A DNA stretch of 64,000 bases, from contig CAWHQZ010000006.1 in the NCBI GenBank assembly GCA_963831645.1, positions 62,001-126,000 of the forward strand. The letters are read 5' to 3'. The notes under the pieces are model-generated. The model saw only the letters and a list, made by a program, of their open reading frames with translations. It searched no databases and had not been told where the DNA came from. Made by a program: the position numbers and the translations under genes. Shown piece after piece: positions 19,527 to 29,000 of the stretch; within the stretch, counting starts at the first letter, position 1; each line of letters starts with the position of its first letter. This stretch comes from CAWHQZ01 sp963831645 (lineage in GTDB: Bacteria; Pseudomonadota; Alphaproteobacteria; Rhizobiales; Aestuariivirgaceae).

Positions 19527-19919
19527 TCACGATGGGTCAGGTGTCTCTGCCGTCCGCCTCCGGCGGGTACGCGAGCGGTCCGCTATGACCCGCTCCTCGA
19601 GCTTGCAGGATTCCTCGACGATTACCTTCCAGATGTTTGCCGCCGCGTGCCTGGGCAGACCGAAGCTCCGCCCCGCAGCTTCGCGCCTGGCGATGACCGC
19701 CTTCACGCGCGCCGGAATGACCGCCGGCATCTCCGTCTCCGCCTTGTGGGCCGCCACTCGCTCGACGATCGAGAAGCGCGCCGCCAGCAGCTCAATGATC
19801 CGACGATCGACCGCATCGATTTCGGTTCGATGCCGCCGAAGTACGTGCTTTGCTGGAGCCTTGCGCGCCAACTTGTCGGAGGCCCGTCGACCTGATTCAG
19901 GCCTGGCATTGGCGGTCAA
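19527..19919 (-). CDS. Chorismate mutase-like protein (AroQ class)
   Basis: A 130-residue protein whose core HRTEIDAVDRRIIELLAAR and the following helix FSIVERVAAHKAE are the typical first helix of the AroQ chorismate mutase fold, with Arg and Lys at the substrate-binding positions. The third helix follows near ANIWKVIVEESCKLEE. It would convert chorismate to prephenate or act on isochorismate. The 30 residues before the core and the Arg-rich tail are extra. Its start lies at the degenerate tRNA fragment. Confidence 0.8.
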   Translation of the reverse strand: MTANARPESGRRASDKLARKAPAKHVLRRHRTEIDAVDRRIIELLAARFSIVERVAAHKAETEMPAVIPARVKAVIARREAAGRSFGLPRHAAANIWKVIVEESCKLEERVIADRSRTRRRRTAETPDPS

Positions 19920-19968
19920 CTTGTGACCCCGGCGATGTCAAAGTACTGTTTTACCACTGACCTGACCT
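19917..19968 (-). other. Degenerate tRNA-Val fragment
   Basis: On the minus strand about 50 bases match the 5' half and anticodon region of the intact tRNA-Val at 32086-32160: gtcagtggtaaaacagtac, then tttgacatcg and ggggtcacaag. The acceptor 3' half and several stem bases are lost, so it is not a functional tRNA. It marks one end of the 19.9-32.1 kb island. Confidence 0.7.
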
Positions 19969-20034
19969 TCCTCCCGGGAACGACCGCATATCAATCGAAA
20001 AGAAGATCGCAAGAAAACCAGGGGCGCTCACCCG

Positions 20035-20110
20035 GGCCATCGAGCGATTTCGAAGGTTGCCATCGGGCGGTGAAAGCCCTTGAGCGACAATTCGCAGAGC
20101 GCTTAGCGAT
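20035..20110 (-). repeat. Duplicated 3' end of the receiver-cyclase gene
   Basis: Read on the minus strand this encodes ELSLKGFHRPMATFEIARW-like residues, matching the last 20 residues of the cyclase gene that ends at 21579. It is a diverged partial copy, separated from the parent by 1.5 kb of low-GC DNA. Confidence 0.65.
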
Positions 20111-20151
20111 CTCTAGCAAATGCCGTGAATTTTGTTCCACCTCACCTAAAT

Positions 20152-21125
20152 TTAATCATACTTCATTTTTTTTCGCTCTGCCTCAAGCATAGCGTCCTTA
20201 GCATGATTAAGATTCTGCAATCGCAGCATCAACCAGCTTCTTGGTAATACCTCCAATCATTTTTCAGCCTGCAGCCAGAAAAGTTTTACGAAGCGTCCGC
20301 GCTCCTTCGGGTCGGTCCGATATCCAAGCCCCCTATAGTTTTCCGGATCCGAGCCATGTCGCCTTTTGCAAAGAAACCGCCGTCTGATAAAGGATCACCC
20401 TTCCCCGATTTGGATAAATCAAAAATGTCGCTTCAACCTCACAGCATTCTTGTGTAGTACGCCCGCCACAAAGGCCCACGCTGCCAGGACAGCAAAAGCT
20501 TGGCTTTATCTGCGTAGTCCTTAATTATTTTTCGGCCCTGCCATCGCCCACAGCTACTTGTTGCTATTGAATTTATGAGCCGGGCGTATTCCTTCGCTGC
20601 CGCAGCCAATCCTTTGTCGCTATTCCACTCTTTGTGCTTTTCCTTGAAATCTCGCCACTCAGGCGCGATCAAGTCACCTGCCTTAATGAGCGAAGGGGTG
20701 GTAGCGAACTTTCAAATTGCTGATCACCTACTGCTACGCCGTGGAAGTAATTAATGACAAAGGTTCTAGCCTCACGAACAGTAATCGCACTGCCTCGCTT
20801 TCATTGATCAGCAAAATCCTCCTTGGCTTCTAGTAAATCAACGGATTGGCACCACGTTCTCAGCTCTGCACCTGAAACTGTCTCCAACATGCGATCAAGC
20901 AGATCAGGAGAAACTTGTATGTTAGTGTTCGAGATAATCTGGACATCAAGTCGTTGCTCTTTGGTGAGCCGAAGGTACACCTTGATGCCGTGATGAACGT
21001 ACTTTCCCTTAGCTAACCCTCTCGATAGCCATAAACCTATGCTGGCCGCCAAGAACCTGTAGGGGCTTCGGATCATCCGGCTGGAATTCACAAACTATAT
21101 TGCTGATATAGCCTTTCCTCTGCAT
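20152..21125 (-). pseudogene. Decayed ParB/GGQHR-type nuclease-like gene
   Basis: Piecing three frames together gives one protein of about 320 residues. It starts at ATG 21125 (MQRKGYISNIVCEFQPDD) and has LQVLGGQHRFMAIERV, the ParB-nuclease-like GxxR motif. After a one-base shift it continues HHGIKVYLRLTKEQRLDVQI, then AITVREARTFVINYFHG, WRDFKEKHKEWNSDKG, RGLGYRTDPKERGRFVKLF and HAKDAMLEAERKKMKYD. At least five frameshifts or stops interrupt it. GGQHR proteins of this size occur in mobile and defence-type gene sets. Base composition is clearly lower in GC than its surroundings. Function is inferred only from the GGQHR motif. Confidence 0.55.
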
Positions 21126-21312
21126 CGCTTACCATTCTCTGATAAGCCGCATGATCCTCAACTGGTTCCCTGTTAGCGCGATAGTAGGTAATTTCAGAAA
21201 AGCGCTCGGCATAGCAGTGATCGCACCCCGGGCTGATCGTTGTGCAAGCCGTTACAGTGTTTCATCTCGCATTGGTCCATTCGATTGCAGTCGAGTTTGC
21301 AATCTGACGCAT
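21088..21312 (-). pseudogene. DUF5131 (phage Gp37/Gp68-like) N-terminal remnant
   Basis: The frame from ATG 21312 reads STAIEWTNAR, a TGA, then NTVTACTTISPGCDHCYAER. This is the N-terminal CxxxxxxxCxxC signature of the phage Gp37/Gp68 family (DUF5131), with a stop codon where a tryptophan is expected. After residue 40 the sequence no longer resembles the family and ends at residue 75, overlapping the ParB-like remnant. The full protein would be over 200 residues. It belongs to the same decayed low-GC patch; 21313-21578 holds nothing else I recognise. Confidence 0.5.
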
Positions 21313-21578
21313 CGAAAGTGCCGAATCAGCCAGTTGAACTTAAGGAAACAAACACAGAACAAATTTTGTCAAGCGTCTTTGAGCGAACCGAGGCCATAGG
21401 GAAGTGCCTCTTAATTAATAGACCTTCGTGACGCCACACCAAGCAGACCGTCAAAGCAGGATGAATAGTTGGAACCTCGCAGATTAAGACGATGACGCTT
21501 TCCCTCTGTATCCAACCGTGCGGAGTTCCATACCTTGCCACTGCGAAAGGCAAGGGTCCATTTTGCATACTTGCCGGG

Positions 21579-22708
21579 TCAGCCGAGCCATCGAGCGATT
21601 TCGAAGACCGCCATCGGGCGATGAAATCCCTTGAGCGACAACTCACCGAGCGGGCGCGCCTCGATCAGCGGCTCGATGGTAAGAAACGCTCGCTGGCTTG
21701 CCAGAATCTGGCCGGCCTTGGCCTCGTCGCACAGTCGCGCGGCGTGGTTCGGCACGGTGCCGATGACGGCATAGTCCGAGCGCTGGTCGAAGCCGATCTG
21801 GCCGATGGTCGCGTGGCCGCGGGCAATGCCGATGCCGAAGCCCAGCAAATAGCCTCGCGGCGCCATCGTCCCGACAATTCGTCAACCGCGTCGCGCATGG
21901 CGATCGCCATGCGAGACGGCCCTCTCGGTGTGGTCGGCACAGGCAAGCGGATCGTTGAACACGACCAGCAGACCGTCGCCCACGAACCGCTCCAGAGTTC
22001 CCTCATGCCGGTCGATGATCGCTCCGAGACAGGAATGATACTCGCCAAGAACCGCCATCACCTCTTCGGGCTCGGCGGTCTCGGCGAAGGCCGTAAAGCC
22101 GCGCAGATCGCAGAACACCACGGTCACCTCGCGACGGTGGCTCTTGAGCGGATCATCGCTCAGCGTTCGCCGCAACGATGAGGTCGGCGACCTGCTCCGG
22201 CAGAAACCGCCGCAGCCGGGCCATCCGCTCGATCTCCGTCACCTGCTCCGCCACTTTCTCTGCCAGGGAGCGGTTCCATGGCAGTGCGCGGCTGTTCTGG
22301 CGCTGCTTGCCTGCGACGGTGTCGTGAAGCGCCTTCTGGCGCAGCATCGAGCGCACGCGCGCGAGCAGCGCCCAGTGCTCGAACGGCTTGGTCAGATAGT
22401 CGTCGCCGCCGGCGTCGAGCCCCTCGACCACATCGCGCGTGTCGGCTTTCGCGGTGACAAGGATGACCGGGATCGATCGCAGAAGCGGATCGGCCTTGAG
22501 CACGCGCACGACGCTGATGCCGTCGAGCTTCGGCATCATGATGTCGAGCAGGATCAGATCCGGAGCGAGACTGCGCGCCGCTCGCAAGCCCCTCTTCGCC
22601 ATCCGCGGCGGTCGCCACTTCGTAGCCGTTCGCCTCGAGGCGCATGCGCAGGATCTCGAGGTTTTCCGGCGTATCGTCGACCGCGAGAATGCGAGGCGGA
22701 TCGTGCAA
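21579..22708 (-). CDS. Receiver-domain class III adenylate/guanylate cyclase (frameshifted)
   Basis: The product begins at ATG 22708 with a receiver domain: ILAVDDTPENLEILRM, LILLDIMMPKLDG with the phospho-Asp, PVILVTAKAD and LTKPFEHW. A coiled linker (ERMARLRRFLPEQVADLI) leads to a class III cyclase domain with VTVVFCDLRGFTAFAETAEP and ERFVGDGLLVVFN, which hold the two metal-binding aspartates. It would make cAMP or cGMP on phosphorylation. Frame changes near 22590, 22165, 21930 and 21865 break the frame; joined, it has about 375 residues, with normal domain order. It follows the single-domain regulator and the giant kinase on the same strand, so it is the likely output of that pathway. Confidence 0.75.
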
Positions 22709-22720
22709 CTGCCCGTCCTC

Positions 22721-23087
22721 TCAGGAAAGGAACTCGCGGACTTTGGCGAGCAGCTGGCGCGGACTGAACGGCTTGGCGATGTAGCCGTCGCAGCCGGCAG
22801 CAAGGGCCTTCGCCTCATCGCCCGACAAGCGCGTAGGAGGTGACGGCGATGATCGGAATGTGCCGCAGCGCCGGGTCGGCCTTGATGCGGCGGGTAGCCT
22901 CATACCCGTCGATCACCGGAAGCTGAATGTCCATGAGGATGAGGTCCGGCTTCTCGGCCGCGGCCATGGCGACGCCGGCAGCGCCGTCAACGGCCTCGAT
23001 CAGCTCGTAGTCGGTGTCGGCGATGAGATCGCGGACGATCTGGCGGTTGTCCTCGGTGTCTTCGACCATCAGGATTCGCTTGCTCAT
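22721..23087 (-). CDS. Single-domain response regulator (DivK-like; one frameshift)
   Basis: About 121 residues, receiver domain only: MSKRILMVEDTEDNRQIV, LILMDIQLPVIDGYEATRRI with the phospho-Asp, IIAVTSYAL and, after a one-base shift near 22825, AAGCDGYIAKPFSPRQLLAK with the conserved Lys. There is no output domain, so it is expected to act by protein contact, as DivK does. Its ATG overlaps the stop of the kinase gene (ATGA), which shows tight coupling, and the receiver-cyclase gene starts 12 bases beyond its stop. Confidence 0.8.
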
Positions 23088-26000
23088 GCCGCTTCTCGCT
23101 CTTCTCCGCCCTGATCGGTATCGTCATGCGGAACGTCGAACCTGACCCGAGCACCGACTCGACGTCTATGGTTCCGCCATGCATTTCGACGATGCGCTTC
23201 GAGATCGCCAGGCCGAGACCCGTGCCGCCCTTCTGCCTCGTGCTGCTGCTCGTCGACCTGCTGGAATTCCTCGAAGATGAGCGGCTGGTCCTCGGGCGCG
23301 ATGCCGGGGCCGGTGTCGCGCACCGTGATTTCGAAATGCCCGTCGCCGCGTCCGCGACAATGTCGATCGCGCCCTGCTCGGTGAACTTGACGGCATTGCC
23401 TGCCAGATTGAGCAGGACCTGGGTCAGGCGGCGTTCGTCGCCGCGGCCCATCGGCAGGTTCTCGGCAACGGTCGACGGAAAGCGTCAGACCTTTCGCGCG
23501 CGCCAGCGGCTCGGTGCTGGCCGCGACGGTCTCGACGATCTGCCCGACGGAATAGTCGTCGAGCGCCAGCGCGAGCTGGCCGGCTTCGATCTTGGAGAGA
23601 TCGAGCACGTCGTTGATCGAGCCCGAGCAGATGCCGGCCGTTGGCCTGCACGCGCGCCGACGGTCGTCTTGGCCTTCTCCGGAAGTTCGCCGTAGATCCC
23701 GTCGACCAGCAGTTCGGTGAAGCCCAGAACGGAATTGAGCGGTGTCCTCAGCTCGTGGCTCATATTCGCCAGGAACTGCGATTTGTGGCGGCTGGCGGCC
23801 TCCAGCTCCCGGCCCTTCTCCTCGATCTCGCGGAACAGCTTCGCGTTCTGAATGGCCAGCACCGACTGGGCCGCGAAGGTTTCCAGCAGCTGCACGGTCG
23901 GTCGGAAAACCGGCCCGGCGTCTGCGCCTGACGACCAGCGCGCCGACGATCTTGTTCGGCCGGAGCAGGGGAACTACCAGCACGCTGCGATAACCCGCGT
24001 CGAGAACGATCTTCTGCACTGCCGAGAGCGGCGCTCTCGCCGAGATCGGGCATTTGCACCGGCGCGCGGAGCCTCGCGGCGTCGCCGATCCCGCGATCGT
24101 TCAGTCCGATCGCCTGGTCCGACATCGCGGCGATAAGCTCGTCGCTCATCCCGTAGGTGGCGCGGAGGCGGAACTTGTCGGCCGAGTTGCTGAAGACATA
24201 GATGGTGCCCTGCATCGGTGTCGGACAGTTGAACGGCCTTGGCCACGATCGTTTCAGCACCGTGTCGAGATCGAGCGTCGAATTGACCGCCTGGCTGACT
24301 TCGCCGAGCGCCTCGCAGTTCGCCGACCGAGCGCGCCAGCTCGGCCGTGCGCGCCTGCACCTCCTCGAACAGCCGCACGTTCTCGATGGCGATCACCGCC
24401 TGGTCGGCGAACGTGGTAACGAGCTCGATTTCCTTGTCGGTGAACGGCCTCACAACGTTGCGCACGAGGCTGATGGTGCCGATCACTGCGCCCTCGCGCA
24501 GCAGCGGCACCCCGAGCATGGAGCGGTACTTGCCGATTTTCTGGCGTTCGGTCAGGGTGTATTCGGGGTCGGCCAGGACGTCCGGGATATGGACGGTGCG
24601 ACGTTCCTGCGCGGTGCGGCCGGCGAGCGAGCCGCGGCCTGGAGGTATTGGGTTTTCGGCGGCGTGCCTGACCAATTCATCGGCGGCATTGTTCGCCGCT
24701 GTGAGGTGGTGCCAGCCGTCTCGCAGCATGGAGACCAGCGCGTAGTCGGCCTCGCAGAGCCGCACTGCGATTTCGACAATTACGTCGAGCACAGGCTGCA
24801 GCTGCGAGGTGGAGCGGCTAATTACCTTGAGAACCTCACCGGTCGCCGTCTGAAACTCGAGTGCCTCGGAAACCTCGCGCGTGCGCGCCTGCACCTCTTC
24901 GAACAACCGCACGTTCTCGATGGCGATCACCGCCTGGTCGGCAAACGTCTTGAGCAGCTCGACCTGTCTCTTTGGGAATGTCCCCGTCTGGCGCCGGTCG
25001 ACGGCGATGGCGCCGATCGGCACGCCGTCGCGCAGCATGGGCACGGCCAGCACGCTCGTGTTCATGAGACCTGCGTACACCCCATGCGCGTAGTCCCTGT
25101 CTTCACTCGTGTCGGGGATCTCCTCCACGGCGCCGCTCAGGATCGCCCTGGTGCCGGCGCTCTTGCGGTCCGGCGGCATGGGAAAGGCCCGGCGCGCCGC
25201 CGAAAAAATGGGGTCGGATGACCACCCATTGTGGGCCATGAGATGCACCAGTTTTCCGTCGTACCTGTACACGACGCTAAGCGCGGCTCCGCACAGCCGG
25301 GTCGCATTTTCGGCCAGAACATCGAAAACAGGCTGGATATCCGTCGGCGAGCTGGAGATCACCCGTAGAATCTCGCTGGTGGCGGTCTGTTGTTCGAGCG
25401 ATTCGGTGAGATCGCGGTTGCGCGCCTGCACCTCTTCGAACAGCCGGGCGTTCTCGATGGCGATCACCGCCTGATCGGCAAAGGTTTTCATCAGGTTGAT
25501 CTGACGGTCGGTGAACGGGTGCTCGGCCAGACGGGTCACCGTCATCACGCCGATCGGCACGCCCTCCCGTAGCAGCGGCACGCCCATGGCCGTGTGGTAC
25601 TCGGCGACCGACTGCAACTCGCGCCACTCGTATTCAGGATCGGAAAGTACGTCCGCCACGTGTATGACTTTGCCTTCGAGAGCCACCCTGCCGATGATCG
25701 AGGCGCGGCTTGCGACGATCCGTTGATTCATCAGGAACTTTTTCATCTGCTCGTGCTGCTCGTGCGAGAATCCGTAGCTCGCCGCCCAGCGGTACTCCTC
25801 GGCTTCGCGCCGGAACAGCCAGGCGTGATCGGCTTCGCAAAGGCGCGCCACCAATTCGACCAGGGTGTCGAGGACCGTCTGCAGATTGAAGGTGTCGCGG
25901 CTGATCACCTGGAGCACTTCGGCGGTTGCTGTCTGGTGCTGCAATGCTTCGCTGAGCTCGCGGGTGCGCGCCTGCACCTCGTCGAACAGCCGTACATTCT

Positions 26001-29000
26001 TTATTGCGATCACCGCCTGATCGGCGAAGGTCTGAACGATCTCGTTCTGGCGGTCGGAAAAGGCGCCCGGCTCGGGCCGCCCGAGAAAGAACGCGCCCTC
26101 AACCCTCCCTTCATGCAATAGAGGAACGCCCATCAGGGCGCGGGTGTCGGAAATCCTGCCTTTGAATGACCCATAATCGAAATCGAAATCGGAATCGGTG
26201 AAGATGTCCGGAATATGCTCGACCTGGCCGGACATTGCGACGCGCCCTGATACCGTCCGCCGATCGATGGCTAGCGGACGATTTATCATTTCCGCTTCGT
26301 CCTCCGCCGTTCCGCCGTAAACCGCGCCGACATGCAGCAGGTCTCCCCGGCGCAGGACGATGCCGCCGTACGCCGCGCCGCACAGCTTGACAGCCGATGC
26401 AACCAGGGTCCTGAGCACTACCGGCAGATCGAAGGTCGAGCGGCTGATCGCCTTGAGCACATCCGCGGTCGCCGTCTGCTGTTGCAGTGCTTCCGCGAGT
26501 TCACCGGTGCGCGCCTTGACTTCGTCGAACAGGCGCACGTTCTCGATGGCGATCACTGCCTGGTCGGCGAACGTGGTGAGGAGATCGATCTGCTTCTGGC
26601 TGAACGGCCGCAGCTCGTGACGCCGGATCATGATGGCGCCGATGGCTTCGTCCTCGCGCAGCAAGGGTACGGAGAGAATGGTCCGGAAGCCGAGGCGCGC
26701 CGCCATGGTGGCACCGGCCGGAAATTCGTCCGCTGCCTCCGGCAGGTCGTGCACATGGACCGGCTTGCGGTCAACGAAGGCTCGCCCGGCGACCAGGCCA
26801 CGTCCGACCGGCAGCTTGACGACATCGATCGGTATCGGACCATGATGGGCGCGCACCGCAAGCTGATCGCCATCGGCGAGAAAAATGACCGCGTCGTAGG
26901 CCTCGCACAGCTTCGCCGCGCTCTCCGCGACGGTCCTCAGAACCGGCTGAATGTCGGTAGGCGAAGCGGCGATGACCCGCAGGATGGTGCTGGTTGCGGT
27001 TTGCTGCTCGAGCGCCTCGGTGAGCTCGCGGTTGCGCGCCTGGACCTCCTCGAACAGCCGCGCGTTCTCGATGGCGATCACCGCCTGGTCGGCGAAGGTC
27101 TTCAGCAGCTCCTCGTCGGCCTTCAACACGGGTCCAGGCTCGGCCCAGCCGACGACGATGACGCCGAGCGGATTGCCCTCGCGTAGGAGCGGCATCCCCA
27201 ACATTCGCCGCCAGCCCATGGCTTGCGGAAATCTTTGGTCGTAGTCCGCGTCGGCAAGCGCGTCCTCCAGCCGCACCACGGACCTGGTGAGCAGTACCCT
27301 TCCCGATATCTGAGAGGAGTCAGGCCGCATCGGGTATTTCGTCTTGACCAGTTCTACGTAGCTTGGACCCACATTGTGGCTGGCCACCCAGTGCAGCAGC
27401 TCGCCGTCAAAACGGAACACGTTGGCAAACAGGCTGCCGCACAGGAAGACCGCGTTTCGCACGATCGCCTCGAACACCGCCTGCACATCAGTCGGCGCGG
27501 TGCTGATCGTGCGAAGAATCTCCGCGGTCGCTGCCTGCTGTTCGAGCGCTTCGGTGAGCTCGCGGTTGCGCGCCTGCACTTCCTCGAAGAGCCGTGCGTT
27601 CTCGATGGCGATCACGGCCTGGTCTGCGAAGGTGGCAACGAGTTCGATCTGCTTGTCTGTGAAGGGCCGCACGGTGCGGCGGATGAGCGCGATGGCGCCG
27701 ATCACGGCCCTCTCGCGCAACAATGGAACACCGAGTGCGGTACGCGTGCCGCCGAGCTCGAGCGCCTCGACCCACGTGTATTCCGGGTCCGCTTGGGCAT
27801 CGAGAACATGAACGACCTTGCCTTCCAGGAGAGTGCGCCCGGTAATGCTGCCTCGCATCATCTCGGCGGGCGAGCGCCTCATGAGCTCGTTGAATTCGGA
27901 GGAGAACCCGTAGCCGCCATATCGGATGAACCGCCCATCCTGCTGCCCATCGATCGTGCCGGCATCGGCCTCGCACAGCCGCACCGCCGTCTCGATGATG
28001 ACATCCAGAACTGGTTGCAGCTCGCTCGGCGAACGGCTGATGACGTTGAGGACCTCGCCGGTCGCTGTCTGATGGTCGAGCGCCTCCTGCAGCTCGCGGG
28101 TGCGCGCCTGGACCTGCTCGAACAGCCGCACGTTCTCGATGGCGATCACCGCCTGGGCGGCGAAGGTCGAAAGCAGATCGATCTGCTTCTGACTGAACGG
28201 CTCCGCTTCGCGACGACGCACCGCGAGCGCACCGACAGCCTCTTGCTCGCGCAACAGGGGAACGGCAAGGATCGCTCTCTGACCCTCCTGAATTGCCAAG
28301 TCATGGCTTTCCGGAAATTCGTCCGCGGCTTCCAACAGGTCGTGGACATGCACTGGCCTGCGGTCCACGACGGCACGGCCGCTCACCAGCCCGCGTCCGA
28401 TTGGCCACGTCACCGTCACGATCGGCATGGGTCCGTGATGGGCCCTTTGGGAAAGTGCGTCGCCGTCCTTGAGGAGTAGGAGCGAGTCATAAGCCGCGCA
28501 CAGTTTCGCCGCGCTCTCGACGACAGCGTCCAGCACGGGCTGAATGTCGGTGGGCGAGGCGGCGATGGCGCGCAGGATCGCGCCGGTCGCCGTCTGCTGC
28601 TCGAGTGCTTCGGTGAGGTCTCGGTTGCGCTCCTGCACCTCCTGGAACAGCCGCACGTTCTCGATGGCGATGACCGCCTGGTCGGCGAAAGTCGAGAGCA
28701 GATCGATCTGCTTCTGGCTGAACGGCTCCGCTTCGCGACGACGGATCGCCAGCGCTCCGATGGCCTCTTCCTTGCACAGCAGGGGAACGGCCAGGACCGC
28801 CCGCTGGCCCTCCCAAATCGCCAGGTCATGGCTTGCCGGAAATTCATCCGCGGCTTCCAGCATGTCATGGACATGCACAGGCATACGATCGATGACGGCA
28901 CGGCCGCTCACCAGGTTGCGTGCGAGCGGCGTCTTTACCGGCGCGAACGGTATGGGTCCGTGATGGGCTCCTCCAGAAAGTGTGTCACCCTCCTTCAGGA

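Noticed and set aside
19917..19968. A second functional tRNA
   Set aside because: The acceptor 3' half and T arm are missing and stem pairs are broken.
27223..28479. Long plus-strand open frames opposite the GAF array
   Set aside because: They arise from the antisense of repeated GAF codons and repeat the same pattern per unit.
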